DNA of 64,000 bases. Origin: Rotaria socialis (Eukaryota > Rotifera > Eurotatoria > Philodinida > Philodinidae). Below, piece by piece: positions 35,031 to 48,253 of the stretch (its first letter is position 1; every line of letters starts with the position of its first letter). A program made the translations under genes and the position numbers. The stretch lies in NCBI GenBank assembly GCA_905331475.1, contig CAJNYU010002366.1, positions 1 to 64,000 on the forward strand, given 5' to 3'. The notes below the pieces were generated by a model. The model worked only from the letters and a program-made list of their open reading frames with translations, was not told where the DNA came from and did no database searches.

Positions 35031-37376
35031 ATGACTGCCGAAAAAAATAAACTACAAGTAAAATCTATTGATTTCTTTAGAAAAAAAAGTTGATTTACAA
35101 GATTTTTGATTTTTAGCTTCCAAATATTAAAGATTTTATTTTTCTAAAGACCATCAGTCGAGGTGGTTATGGGTGAGTTCCCATCACCGATAAGTCGAAA
35201 AACATTGATCGTTGTTCATTTAGACGAGTTTATTTAGCGACAAAGAAAACTGATGAAAATAAAACAAAATATGCCATTAAAGTTATTAATAAACATGATA
35301 TACGAAGAAAAAATTTAATTGATCAAAGTAAAAACTTCATTTATGTTCTTTTTTTAAAACTTTCTTTGTCAAAATAGTTCTCAATGAACGTGATGCATTA
35401 GCTACAATGCATAGTCAATTCGTTGTTCGCTTGTTTTATTCACTACAATCCAAAGATGAAATATACTTAGTTATGGAATATATGATCGGCGGCGATCTCA
35501 TGTCATTTCTATGCATAAAACAAGTACTCGAACGACACGAAGCACAATTTTATGCTGCTGAAATTGCACTTGCACTCGATTATTTACATCGAAAAGGAGT
35601 TATTCATCGGTAAAACGAATAGAAGAAAACAATTCTTTGTAAAAATTTTATTTTGAAGGGACTTGAAACCGGATAATGTTTTAATATCATCGACTGGCCA
35701 TATAAAATTAACTGATTTTGGATTGTCAGAAATTCGAAACAGACGCAGTAAGTGTTTACCTTCACTATCAGCAGGTCCAATGAATTTATTTTCTTTGCAG
35801 AAGTATCAGTGGCCGATGTGATTGGTACTCCATCTGTCTGTAAAGTACGTGTATTTCGTACGCCTGGTCAAATCATTTCACTCACATCAGACTTCAGTTT
35901 TGTAAGTCTCCGCTGAATAGTTCGTGCTTTTCGTTTATACTAAATATTCAATTTTGAAGTCATCAAGTGATTCAGATTCCGATCATTTACACATCTCAAC
36001 ATCAACACATAGCAATCCAGCTAGTGGAACATCCAATGATAATGTGTCCATTAACAATAGTTTTCATCGTTCATTTTCAAATTCACGTGCTATTGATTGT
36101 AGTCTACGAGTTTATCGACAACCGTTACCTTTGTGTATACCGGAAAATGAGCCGATCTCATTCAGACATGACGATATCGATGAACATGATGATACAAGTA
36201 CAAGCAATCTATCCGATTTTTTATTCTGCAGTCCAAAAGGACGATCACCCACCACACTACAAACTGTTAAACAGCAGCCTCGTGTCTATCCAAAAACGAT
36301 ATCGAGATTACTTGCATCATCACCAGCGCATCAAAGTCAATTTCGTTTATTTCGTGGTATGGGTCCAGCTTTAAATACAGCAAGTGCACTAGCTGTGCCA
36401 ACATCAGCTTCGCCATGTCTATCACCGATTCGTTATTCACTTGATATATCATCGATTAATCAGCTTCAATCGATTCATATAGACGAAGAACCCATAGAAG
36501 CCTTGCAACAACCTATTCTTCGTCCACAACTAATCGATGACTCTTCAATGAAGGTTTGCAGTCGAAAAAAAAGAAATTTTTTCCTCATCGAAATATTCAT
36601 AATTTAGTCGGTATGTCGAGCGCAAAATGTATCCAGCGGTCGGATATTAACCGATGTGACGAACAATACATCAGTTCGAAGTAGTTTTTTCAAATCACCA
36701 ACACATCTAGCTGCTTCCGGGCCTATTTTGGGTACACCTGATTATCTTAGTAAGATAGAAAAATTTGTTTTTCAATCAATAAATGTTTTTTGGTTTTAGG
36801 TCCCGAAATATTAATGCAAGATGAAAATCATAGTAAGTCTTGAATTTTATATAAATTTTGACGTAGAAATGGTTCGTTTTTAGCTTCAGCTGTTGATTTT
36901 TGGGCACTTGGTGTGTGTCTGTTTCAATTTCTTGTTGGTGTAACACCATTTTCGGATGATTGTCCACGTGCGATCATATCGAATATTTTAAATAATCGTA
37001 TCGCATGGCCCGATGATGATGAAAATGAATTAGACGAAGATTCAATAAATGTAATTAAAGGTCTACTGAGTTACGATCCGAGTTTACGACTTCAATTAGA
37101 TGGTAAATAATTTAATGGAATTTCATAAAAATCTTGATTGACATTTTTAGATCTGAAAAAAGAGGTGTTTTTTAATGGAGTTGATTGGGAAAATCTTATG
37201 AATATACAGCCACCCTTTATTCCAGCGCCTGATAATGATTCAGATACATTTTATTTTGAAGGTAAATTTTCATTTCATTACAAAAAATGTTTTCTTTAAT
37301 TTTTTTTTCAAATTTAGCTCGTAACCGAGCCATCGGTTTCGATGACGAATCAGTCGATAATTATTCGATGCTTTAG
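35031..37376 (+). CDS. MASTL: Greatwall kinase (MASTL)
   Basis: Twelve exons encode 588 residues: 35031-35057, 35117-35172, 35224-35327, 35378-35609, 35659-35747, 35801-35901, 35960-36553, 36608-36749, 36800-36832, 36884-37102, 37151-37261 and 37318-37376. Greatwall is a mitotic AGC kinase that phosphorylates ENSA/ARPP19 to block PP2A-B55. The N lobe has S-R-G-G-Y-G-R-V-Y and Y-A-I-K-V; H-R-D-L-K-P-D-N and D-F-G-L-S follow. As in Greatwall, the activation segment is split by a long insert (about 260 residues, starting T-P-S-V then R-T-P-G-Q) before G-T-P-D-Y-L-S-P-E. The C lobe has [10 protein letters not shown] and the C-tail D-V/V-D-W-E-N-L and A-R-N-R-A. The insert is much shorter than the vertebrate one. 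Confidence 0.96.
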
Positions 37377-37729
37377 AAAACGATTATTTATGCCACGGCT
37401 CGTAACAGTAGATTATTTTTTGCTTAGAAAATTTGTGCATGTGTTTTCGGCGTGTATAGAATTATTTAATCGCCGTCGTTCATACGTTGGATATCTTTCT
37501 TTCCTTTTTTGATCTTGTATTGTTCGTTCTCTCTGCTGTGTGTGTGTCTATATTGTAAAAATTCTTTGTTAAATACGCGTGCATGTATTATGGTAGATGA
37601 AATATGAGTTGTTGTATTTAAAAAGTAAAGAGACTCGTAAATTGCCTTTGAAATCAATGACATGCTGTGTTAGAAGAGAGAGGGAGAAAAAGAATTTCTG
37701 TCAATGAAATCAGTTTAATAAACGTCATT
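37377..37729. other. Intergenic, no feature seen
   Basis: The 353-bp gap between MASTL and the next plus-strand gene contains a short TG run near 37540 and AT-rich sequence only. Confidence 0.5.
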
Positions 37730-40416
37730 ATGTCAGAAAGTAAGAAGTTTTATGTTTTGAAGCATCGAAATAAACTATTTCAATAGGTCGTGAGAATCTG
37801 TCGACAATGGTTGAAATCGGAGCTCGGTCTTCGTTGAAAACGATCAAAGAGCTCGAGTCGTGTGATGATGATCAATCGTTCGAAGAATTTAGACAATTAG
37901 CAACGAAACTGAAAGTCGATACGAATCGGTTTCTCGCTCTTTGCGATAATGTTCGACATTGTCTATCGCGAGTGGATAATTCCACGTTTGAAATATTGGA
38001 ATTAAAAGATAAACTGCTTCTTCAGTTTCTACCATTGAATGTATCGTTGAGAATCACATTCGTTCTATCGCAATTTTTTCGAGCCTATTCAGAAGCACAC
38101 ATACCGATTAATGAACTTGTTCGTCTAACTGAATTATACAGCGAGCCGTTTGATATAAAATCGGTTGCATTGAAAAAATTATGCGAAAGTAATGAGACGA
38201 AAGGACGCTTGCTTAAACTTGCTTTTCAACAATTGACATCAATGGAAGTTCACACAAAAAAATATCAAGATCAAAAAAATGTTAACCATTGGGAAAAAAT
38301 GTAAGTGAGAGACAGTGCACATCGATTGATTTATAGTTCAATGAAATCTCGACAGGTACATTCGTCTTGCACTACCACGAGCAAATACGCGAAAATGGAA
38401 ATTTCGTATAAAAACATTTCGAGAAGTAGCAAATCGTAGAGAAAGAATTATTTTTGTATAAAATTTTTATTGCACAGGAAGCAAGACTCGGATATGAACA
38501 TGTGATTCAATGGCTTCATGGAGACGTACCGCAACCAATGAAAGAACTCATCGATGATGAGTACACTGACCAATTTAATTCAACCGATGAACTTATTACG
38601 ATGGTATCTGCGAGCCAACAAATGTCACAAAACGATCATGTCTGCTATGATGAGGACACGGAGATTTTTTTAAGTAGCAGCATCATAGAAGAATCAAAAT
38701 TAATCGAATCAAAATCGATGGTGATGACAGTCGATGCTGAAAACCAAATACGACCGGATGTTGATGATCAACAAACCTCCACTCAAGATATTCTATCAAC
38801 TAAGTAAAAGATTAATTTTTTTTTGCAACTATGTAATCATTTTCTACTACTTTCAGGGCGCTGATTATGCGTTTCTATCGACCGATAGGAATGGACTATA
38901 GTAAATTTCAATATTTTGTTCATGCTCAAGGGCAAATATATAAAACGAATATCTTTAAAGCTGCGGTATTTATTTTAGTTTATTTTTTCTCTAAATAAAA
39001 ATCTGTTTTTTTGTTTGTTAGAACGATCGACGCCAAGCAGATGAACTCATGGTTGCCATGCCGAGTTCTTTCAAACGTCGTTCATTATTTCATATAGATC
39101 AAGATTCTATAAAAATCGATGTTTTCGGCGATGATAAATTCTGTGGATCATTAAACATTTCATCGGAAGATTTACGAATGCTTGTAAGAGCTAACTATGG
39201 ATATCAAATCTATAAAACAGACATGAAATTTTAGGATTTACCCAATTTGCATAATTCAGTAGCTACCGATAATGATGCATCGCTATTGAATCATCAGCAT
39301 GATTTCGATCAACGATCATCGAATATTTATCAATCATGGATTTCTCGTACACCCCAATTATTTTCAATTTATGATCCGGACGATGAATCGATTGGTAAAT
39401 TACCATTACTAATGTTTTGGTATAATAAAACCGAACAAACTCATTCAACAAAATCTACAAGTAAAATAACGGAATTCATAGAAATGAAAATTATTTATAG
39501 TTTCTAGTGACAATTCCAATGGATTTCGATGAATCCACATCGAAAGTCACTTCTACTCAACATAGTGAAGTGACTGAAAGTGTTACAATGTCAGTCAGCA
39601 CCAAAACAACAAATGACAATTTTGAATTGAATATCTCAGAAATCGTCGATGATCCTATGGAACTTCTTAAAACAGCTTATGAAAATGAAATAACAAAAAT
39701 TCATGAAAATTATCAGTAGGTCATTATGTAATTTTGAATCGGAATGAATATTGTTCTCTTCAGAGCGGAAATCTATCGATTAACAAATCTTTTGAATGGA
39801 TTATTATCTCAACCACCAACAGAAGAAAATCAATTCGAAAACATCTCAGAAGAAACTGTTGTAGAACAGCCGTCATTGCCAAATAAATTTCTTAATCGTT
39901 ATAAAATGCACACGGAAAAAAGTACGGCACATCGTCGTGAATTAATTACGAAAATTGAACAAGAAACGACATTAGCTAATGAACGTCAAATGGAAATGCA
40001 ACATCGTTTATATAAACCAAAAGAAACTCACGCATATAATGATGGTAAGAGAATTTTAATTGTTACTGTGCTTAATTGCTTTTTTTTCATCTGCTAGATT
40101 TATGTTTACCTGCTGTTTTTATGCCTTTCCGTTCGGGTCATATTTTTAACCCAAGAGCCTATCAATTTTTTCATTCCATTGGTAATTATGAGTTTTCTTT
40201 TTGTTCATTGAATTTTTATTTCACTTATTAAAGGTTCAACTAATCCTCGATTAACTCAAGCACCCACTATTTTAAAACTTCCGCCACTTCCGTCTGGATC
40301 AGTAGGTGTTTTTCCTTCGTTTTGAATAACTCTATTTCTCCTTATGCTCATAGGTTTCTGTACTAAATCTATTTGAATTAAGCCAACGTTACGATAATTC
40401 AAATGAAAAAACATAA
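37730..40416 (+). CDS. Unrecognised 684-residue protein
   Basis: Twelve exons keep one frame: 37730-37739, 37787-38300, 38356-38425, 38478-38803, 38857-38965, 39022-39183, 39235-39394, 39508-39715, 39764-40044, 40098-40181, 40234-40301 and 40354-40416. The first coding exon has only 10 bases (Met-Ser-Glu plus one base). Residues 1-175 are helical and leucine-rich, followed by an acidic, Ser/Thr-rich centre. Around residues 510-600 is a helical charged stretch with A-H-R-R-E-L-I-T-K-I-E-Q-E-T that may be coiled coil. The tail contains an aromatic block F-M-P-F-R-S-G-H-I-F-N-P and L-K-L-P-P-L-P. No signal peptide or membrane helix is seen. I do not recognise the family; a structural or ciliary protein is one possibility, without direct support. 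Confidence 0.7.
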
Positions 40417-40551
40417 TCTTATTGAGCAAAACAAAAAAAAACTAATATCGATTAAAGCATCAAATCATAAACAATAGTTTATTCTATTATCATCACCGGG
40501 TTTGTTCGTGGGCATTCGTATGTTCATATTTCAATAAAAGCAAAAAAGATT

Positions 40552-41353
40552 CTAATGACCGCCAAATCGATATTTGTTCATACTTCGTTGAATACTTTCC
40601 GATGCTTTCGAATGTGTTAATGATATATGACGAGTATTTGTAGTGGTGGCGAGAAGTGCAGGCGGATATTCAGGGCGTACACGCACAGTTTCGTAGGGAG
40701 CAGGTTGAGATCGTTTGCTTTCCAGAATCTAAAGGAATTCAATTGCAATAGGGAGTTTATTTTTGAAAGAGAACGAAGAATGTTTAGCTTACGGGAGGAG
40801 TTGGTGTTCGACGTGAGACGGGTAGATTTTCTTGATTACTCATCAGAAAGTACATTGTCGGTTTTTTCTTCTCGTGATCATCGAAATGTGTCTTTTTTTC
40901 TTCATTGAAAATCGTTTTTGGATGATCGTTCAGAGCAGAAGGTGTTCGTCGAATAGGCTCATCGGATGTTTTTAAATGATACATTTCTGGTTTCTGGTCG
41001 GAAAAATTGCCCAGCGGTATTGGTGTAATTCTATTGTTGTTTGTCACGATGGGTGATTGATGGCGACTTCGAATTTCATGATTGTTTTCCGCTGCTTTCA
41101 AATGATACATTTCCGGAGCAGTAGTCGACGGAGTAAACGAACCACGGATCGGTGGCGAATAGGATCTAAATGGCGGCGGATCATTATCCATCGGTTGATG
41201 ATCATCCTTTGTATCGATGTAAAATGCTTGTGACTTTTTTGGATACGCATTTCCATTGGTTCTCGGTGTATATTGATCATTGTCAACAGTGGATGGTGGT
41301 TGACGACGTCCAAATTTATTTTCCGCTCGTCGTGGTGTGATCGTGTCTGGCAT
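40552..41353 (-). CDS. Low-complexity protein with repeated EMYHLK motif
   Basis: Two exons, 41353-40793 and 40728-40552, encode 245 residues rich in Pro, Ser, Thr, Arg and Asn. The motif P-E-M-Y-H-L-K occurs twice (about residues 82 and 121), with related A-F-Y-I-D and T-M-Y-F-L-M copies, spaced about 40 residues apart in otherwise disordered sequence. Spaced short linear motifs suggest a multivalent docking or cytoskeleton-associated protein, which is inference only. The family is not recognised. Its stop codon is 136 bp from the end of the convergent gene at 40416, so the 3' UTRs may overlap. Confidence 0.6.
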
Positions 41354-44300
41354 GTTGTTTCTCTTTATTAAATTAAGCGTTTTAATATTCGACACGAATA
41401 AGTACACCGATTGAGAAAATTTTTACCATTTTATTTTATTTTTCTTGCACAGTTCGTGCACAAAAGCGGAGTAGAAAAAAAAAGTTAAAATGTGTGTCAA
41501 TAGAAACAATGCAATACTCAATATTTACTCGTAGGTAGGCGGTTGAAGAATGGCGAGAAATGAAGAATGAAAATGTTAAAACTTAAAAGAAGAAAAAAAA
41601 AGAATAAGTCAAAGATCGATTTCTTTTTGATGTTAGTCATGATGGAAGAGTTGTTATGGATGGATATTTTTTTTGGTTTGACACGTTTATCTTCTAATTG
41701 TTTTGTAATTCTTGTTAAAAATCGACATTAACATTGAATGATGTTGATATTCAAGGTCATAATGATCTTTGCGAGAAAATTCACTTTATTTTTCCGTCGT
41801 AAGTCTAATGAACTTTTAGTAATCAGATGCTGACATCAGACATTTCTTGTCTAACTGAACGTGTGTATTCAGATCTCCGAACATTGATTTGCATGTCAAC
41901 TTCATTTTCAGTCATCCGATAAAAAACCTTAATTAACATACTAAATTAAGATTGTCAATCTAGCTCAATGCATATGCAATAACAATATGAAATTGTGTTA
42001 TTTGCTATGCCTTTTGATTTTTTGTTTCAAAATATTTAGCTCATCATGTATCCATGTCAATCAGAACACATCCTTTTGTTTTTTGTTCAATAGCAAAAAA
42101 ATTCTCCAATTTATGTATGCGAAAAATATATAATCAATAATAATGAATAGATAATTAAATTATGATACAAACAAGGCAACGAACGAAACAATCAATTTTT
42201 TTAATCGACACCTACTACAATGGATAATGTGTCGAGATTTTCCTAATAGAATTTCTAGAAATTCTTTTTCTTACGACGACGATGATGATGTTTTCCAAGC
42301 TTGTTAGCAAACATACACATGCTTTAGTGCGTCAATTTTGATTGCTATACATGGCTTTGTGTATTCATAACGATATTTGTCGTACTACATAGAGATTGGT
42401 TCCGAACGGATGGATGCGCAACACATGCAGTTAAATCTGATAGGCTCTTTTATTTTCGCATTCATCTTTCTTTACATATACTTGTGACTATCGAAACAAT
42501 AACGATACGTAGTTTTAGCCATGCATACAGAACAAAATTGATTAGTCATTTTTGTCTTATCCTTTTTTCTTCTGCTCCTTCACTCGTTCTTGTGCTTAGT
42601 ATCTAAATCTACATGCTTTTGGCGCTATCTACGTATGACGACTTCTCATTCACTGTAGCGCATGCGTGTTTACTGGTAAGAAAGAGAAAGCAGCATCTAA
42701 TGTTGCCATGTTCAATATTTTCTCACTAGAATTTGTGACGGCATTCCAAAGATAGAATGAGAAGAACAAGAAAGAAAGGGAGAGAGAGAGAGAGAAACAA
42801 CTCACTCGCCATTCATTCATTCGTATGGCAACAACGCAAATCGTTTGAGGCAAGACTTTGAGGATTCTTTTCTTTTGTTATTCATTGTCGTCAAAAAAAA
42901 AGAAAGAGGAACCTGAGAAAAATCGTCAATGTTCAATGGATGACACTGAAAAGTACTGCTGATGATCGTCGAGTATTTATATATATATATATATATATAT
43001 ATACACGCGAGCGCTTAATAACATCCCTTTCCTTTTCGGTCTCAATGATGAGTTGCGTTGATATAATAGATTCCAGAGAATTTCTTTCCCTTATGTTCTC
43101 TCGGCTTTTTTTCTTCTATCAGTGTGCATCTCCTGCTAATAGTAAGGCAAGAAGAGAATAAAAAAAAAAGAGAAAGAGGAAAAATAGTTCCTCCCTAAAC
43201 TCGCGTTTCTTTTTTTGCATGCGTGTTCACAAAGGCAAGTGCTAGAGTATCATAATCAGATACCATAGAGCGTCCTATAAGACATTAACATCAACAAGCA
43301 TACGATGACAACGAAAAGAAATGTAAGTACATAATTTATAATGAATTCATTCATACAATTTTGTTTTTTCATATTTCGAAAAGTTCATGCGTGTGCTCAT
43401 CATAATGATGAGAGCACGAGAAGATCGCATATTATTTATAGTTACCGAGAAAAGGCATCGCTTATTTGAGACGGACATCCGTTTGGGCTTCCATGTTTCA
43501 AGGGCTTCACATGAAAATGAAGAAGCCTTCAAAACTGAACACAAACGCAGGAGAATAGGTCTTTTTCTTTCTTTATTTCATGATCGATCTGGCTTATTTG
43601 CAATAATAGAAAAAAAGAAATGAACATATTAAAGTTTTTTTTCTCTATAATTTGTATGTGGCCGTTTAGACTCGCAAAACTAATGATTATATCTTCAAGT
43701 AGTTCTCAGGGAAAAAAACGAGCATTAATTGCTCTCCGTCGCGTCCAATTATTTGTGAAGAACTCTTTTCCCTATAAGAGATGTGTAAACAACTCATTTA
43801 AAAAAAGAACTGATTTATTTACATAGAAATACAGGGTTTGATTTTGATTTTGATTATTGTTTTTGTACTTCTACGAAGTACAAATTCAGTGGTGTGCGTC
43901 AAGTCTCTAAAGATTATCCGCGATATAAAAATGATACATTGGTCTCAGTATCTCTTCCATGTGAATAATATATAAACTATTCACAATTGATCAGCTTCAA
44001 TATACATAGATGACAGCTAAACCATAAGATAATGCTCATAGTAAATTTAGCAAGAAAGCAATTAAAAAATTTTTTTTTGTAAAAAAGAAGAAGAAGAAGA
44101 CGTTCATGTGAAATATTTTATTTTCCCTATTGCTTCCACGCGAATATCAACCGGAATATTTTACATAATGGGTTAGAGCGCTGTAAAAAAAAGAAAAGAA
44201 AACGTATTTCCCCACAAAATTTTAATGAGAATATTTCCGCTGCTGTTTATTCTGATGTATCGAAGGAAGCGAGGTAGACTCGGTAGCATGATATCGCCGG

Positions 44301-44527
44301 CACGAGACTGTTTATCTTTAGTGGGATCGCCAAGTGCTCGGCACCAGAAATTTCTTTTGTGTTAAATAGAAAAATGCGATCTCAATGGCCTTTTATGACC
44401 GACATATATCAATATAATGGAAGGCATAAAAAGAATGCTTTCTATAAAACAATAAATGTCATCTTATTCACATTTATAATAGAATATTTTCTAGCTTTAG
44501 ATAACCATCATAATGATGCTGAATTAA
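41354..44527. other. 3.2-kb intergenic region, simple repeats only
   Basis: I find no supported gene. Simple repeats include GA (about 42778-42796), TA (about 42977-43002), a gatttt run near 43840 and a gaa run near 44086. Promoters for the flanking minus- and plus-strand genes presumably lie at its two ends. Confidence 0.5.
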
Positions 44528-46644
44528 ATGGCTCAGTTTACACGTTTTGTTGCGATTGAAGATAAGTTCAATACGAAGTAGGCTATAGAAAAAATTCATT
44601 TTTTTCTTCTGATCTATTGTTTTTTCTTCTCAATTTTAGCTTATTTACATTTATTCTTCCAAGTACATTTCTATTAGGAGCAGAAGAAAAGTTAACTACA
44701 AGAGAATTTTTCTGTCGTAATATTCCATTTGCATTAACATTCGTTAAAAATGGCGACCAATTAAATGCTTTCCTACTGCATCGTAGTCGTGATACAGAAA
44801 CACTTGAAATGACACTTGATTTAAGTGTTACACTATTATGTCGCGAACATTTTACACGTAACGAATCATTCGTTGAGAAAAATTGTAAATTCACAAATAA
44901 AATTACTTTGCATGGACGAAAATCTTTTACATCGATCAATCGTTTGTGTTCAGTTGACTTTATGGACGAACGTGGCAATATTCAATGTGAACTTGAAATA
45001 AAAAATCTTCTTGTTTCCTACATAGCAGAAATACAACTGCCGCCACATTTAGTTAATATACAGTATCCACATAATGCACAATCGGCAGCAAATCGACAGC
45101 CATTGGATGCGAAAATCGAAACGCCCATTTTCTATTATTCAAACTACGAATGGTGTGTTGTCATTCAGCCGAAACTTGATAGTGTTGGACAAATTGGGCA
45201 TTTTCGAATGTTTATACAACGTTTAACACCGTGTGATCATTCAGTTAAATTAACCTATCGAGTTAAACTAACAGCTGGATCGTTCATATGGGATCCGAAT
45301 CATGAGAAAAAAGCAACAAATGCAAATGATAATAGTACGTATGAAACAAACTATACCGATATTCATGGTTTATGTCGACCGTATAAAATCGATCGTGTTC
45401 GTGAATTACTGCAAGCTAATGGAAAATTTACATTGACTGTTGAACTTAAAGATGCTATTAGTAAGAACGAGAAAATTAAATTTTAAAGTCTTTAGAAAAT
45501 TAAAATTTCTATTTAGCTGTCTTCCCGATTATGGTTGATCCGTTTGCGACAAATCCTATTCCGGTACCTTTTCTCGATAAAGATCAACAGGCATGGACTG
45601 TTGAAGCTTATATAGAAGAGCAATGTTTTATAATACGTTTATATTATTCGGATATATTTAAAATTCCAGCTAATTATGTACGTGCAATATGTTTTAATAT
45701 TACTGTACGTAACTATCGTGATACAAAAACGACCACCAGTGTTTTTCAAAAGCCAGTTACTAAATATTACTCACAAAAAGATAGTGACGAAGGCTTAGAA
45801 ATAAGCACAACATTAGATGTTACAGAAGTTAGTTCAGAGAAAAAACATATTATTTTAAATAAATCTGTTGTTTGTTTTGTTTAGTTAACAGAACGTGGCT
45901 TTTTAAATGATCAACAGAGTGTTACAATTGAAATAGAAATGTATTTTTCCCATTTGATGTTCTCTCCTGAATATTCACCATTAGACGATATTGTACGCAA
46001 ACAAAAACAACAAATAATGTATACATCCGTTATTTGTTATAGCTTTTTAAATTAGAAAATTTTCATTTAGGCGTGAATTATTAACAGCTCAAAATGAAAA
46101 TTTTCAATTAGAAAAAAAAATTCATGAACTTCAAGTATCCATACAAAATCCATCATTGATGTCAAATCGTTTGTCTGAATCTGTAAATGGACCATTATCA
46201 CAAAGCCTTGCAACTGGTTCGAGTGCACCAGTCACACCTAATGTGGTTCGAAAATATTACGAAATGAAATATGGTGATAAAGGTTCAACATCAAATTTAC
46301 TTGCAACAGGAGTTAACACTCCGTCATTACCTATGTATAATAATCCATCAAGTTTTGATTCCACACAATCGAATACAAGTCCATTAACAATGCGGAATGG
46401 TGCCCTATCTGGTAAAAGTCAAACATCATCCGTACCACAACCTAATGTTACTTTTGGTGCACGTAATACATCGACTTTTAATCTTCGAAATAAATTACCA
46501 AATTCATTACAAAATACTCTTGCAAATACAAGTCAATCGTTGCAATCAAAATTGCCAGCTAGCTTACAAAAACTACCAGCGAGCTTCACTCAAGGACCGA
46601 CAATGAATATGCTGGCAAGCAAATTTCAAAATGCTTTTTCCTAG
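44528..46644 (+). CDS. Unrecognised 629-residue protein with beta-rich (MATH-like?) N-terminal domain
   Basis: Five exons, 44528-44577, 44640-45460, 45517-45827, 45885-46018 and 46071-46644, form one frame. The first exon is the weakest call; it was chosen because it supplies an ATG, a good 62-base intron and the right phase. Residues 1-425 are beta-strand-like with many cysteines, and the opening F-T-F-I-L-P-S-T-F-L-L is loosely reminiscent of a MATH domain. A short coiled coil follows (E-N-F-Q-L-E-K-K-I-H-E-L-Q), then a Ser/Asn/Gln-rich tail with repeated L-P-x-S-L-Q units near residues 590-615. No membrane segment is convincing. I cannot name the family. Confidence 0.65.
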
Positions 46645-46899
46645 AATTATATGTCTACTACATAGAGATCTATGTTTTCTTTTTTTCTTTCGTGTATGTG
46701 TGTGATACCATTCCTGTATTTTTCCTATATTCTGTGATCCCTTATGTGTTTTTAAACAAAGATTAGAGATTTTTACTGAAAGAACATAAATGTTCTTTCT
46801 TTAATAATAATTAGCAATTTTAGAGACCAAGATCATTGTGAACTTCAAGAGTATTACCTCATCTTGACAAGTTGAGTTGAGAATCCCAAGTGCCACATA

Positions 46900-47310
46900 T
46901 CTATCTATATATATAAAGAAGAATGTTTGTCTGTTTGTCTGTTTGTTCGTTATGCATTCAGTCCCTGTAATAGCTACGGTCGCCAAACTTTCCATGGTAC
47001 TTCCCTAGGTCCAGGGAAAGGTCATGAGGGGGTCGGCGCCCCAGTAGGGGTGTGTGTGTGGGGGGGGGGGGGAGGGGGGGGGTACCTGGATGAAATTTCA
47101 CCCAGATGACTTTGTATTAGCAAACATTACGAAACTTTCCACGGTGCTCTCCTGAGCTCAGGGGAAGGCTTTAAGAGGTTTGGTACTATTGATAAGGGCA
47201 CAGAGACGATGCTTGGGTGAAATTTCACCCAAGCCATATCACAGTGGAATTTTCATCTCACGTTATGAAATGACGTTATTGATATGTTCCAGTGTTTTGC
47301 TTCAGAATAA
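46900..47310 (+). mobile_element. Helitron-like element, copy 1 (end uncertain)
   Basis: The stretch starts with TC after an A and shares the opening tctatctatatatataaa and the following gaagaa, then tgtttgtctgttt, with the second copy near 48254. That opening resembles known Helitron 5' ends. The sequences diverge after about 45 bases and the 3' end is not identified; the end coordinate is only an outer guess. Confidence 0.4.
47048..47081 (+). repeat. TG/G-rich tract
   Basis: A gtgtgtgtg run passes into long G homopolymers interrupted by a single A. It could form a G-quadruplex and is prone to sequencing and length error. Confidence 0.7.
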
Positions 47311-47757
47311 ATAGATATATAGATGTCTTTTTCTATTGATTTTCACTAAAAATCGATATATTCACTAAAGTGTTTCTTATTCTCCGACGATTCAAGCAAC
47401 ACATAAAATATAAATATTGTGTTATGTAGCGCCATCCTCTGGTTGTCATCCATCGGTCAGTGTTACGTCATATCGTCTGTCGTTCTCTTTCTGATATATT
47501 CCTTTCTCTTCTCGCGATTGTTATGCGTCATTTGACAAGTTCTATCTTCTCTACCTGTTTCCAGTATCTTCCCTTCTATTCCATACCTATCAGTATAAAT
47601 AAATACCCGTCACTTTTACATAATAAACGTCAGTTTATTAGATTGTTCTCAAACGAAAAATAGAAGTCTATTGGACTACATTGGGTAGTGATTAACTAAC
47701 CTTACAATATTCTACCAAAATAAATTGCAAACTACAAGTAAGTGCGTAACATCTATC

Positions 47758-48251
47758 CATTGGCGGGCCAGAGTCTCATATGGAGGTGTGGCAATAAAAA
47801 ATGATGTGAATTTTTTTTAACAGAAAGCCATGTTTTTACTGTAATATATGTATATATACGGATACATATATACGACTGATCATTTTTCAGGTGCAACCAG
47901 TGGCGACTCAGCCCAGCCCCCACGGGTGCCGCGAGCATCCAAAAATTGTGGGCGTGTAGGCAACCTATAAAATTGTACTTCAGGTACAGTGTTGCTAGAC
48001 CTTCCGGATTTTTGAGAATTTTGAAACTTTTTCTGGATTTCTTTCCGATTTTGTGAGGATTTTGTGAGTTTTTTTTTTGATTTTCGACTTTGATATCAGG
48101 CAACACTGGTTGAAGCGTTAAATTACAAACAAGAATACATATTAATATATAAAGTACATTTTCTAAAAACTCGCTAGAGGGCTGAGTCCTCCCTGGTTTT
48201 GTCACTGGATGTGGCAATTGCCACCAATTACCTCGTGGTGGCCCGCCAATG
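47758..48251. mobile_element. hAT-type MITE with 8-bp TSD
   Basis: The 494-bp element begins cattggcgggcca and ends tggcccgccaatg, a perfect 13-bp inverted repeat. It is flanked by identical 8-bp duplications catctatc (47750-47757 and 48252-48259). This structure is diagnostic of a hAT-superfamily non-autonomous insertion. No transposase is encoded. Removing it would join the atctatc sequence into the same 5' end seen in the Helitron-like copy at 46900, so it inserted at the very start of the second Helitron-like element. A further partial inverted repeat (ccagtggcgactcagccc at 47897 and its relatives at about 48180-48211) suggests a nested or fused second element. Confidence 0.88.
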
Positions 48252-48253
48252 CA

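Larger units (their letters stand above)
46645..47749. other. Gene-free region with Helitron-like start and G-rich tract
   Basis: No gene is supported. It holds a sequence from 46900 that shares its first 25 bases (tctatctatatataaag and onward) with the copy at 48254, and a TG/G-rich tract at 47048-47081. A short open frame at 47460 is not convincing as a gene. Confidence 0.5.

Noticed and set aside
44161..44345. Possible tRNA or small RNA
   Set aside because: A ggttagagcgc word recalls a tRNA D-arm, but no matching T-arm or acceptor stem could be folded.
44583..44978. 131-residue open frame on the minus strand
   Set aside because: It lies opposite an exon of the plus-strand 629-residue gene, which has better codon pattern and splice continuity.
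47460..47663. 67-residue open frame
   Set aside because: No start context, no domain and no splice partners; judged to be chance.
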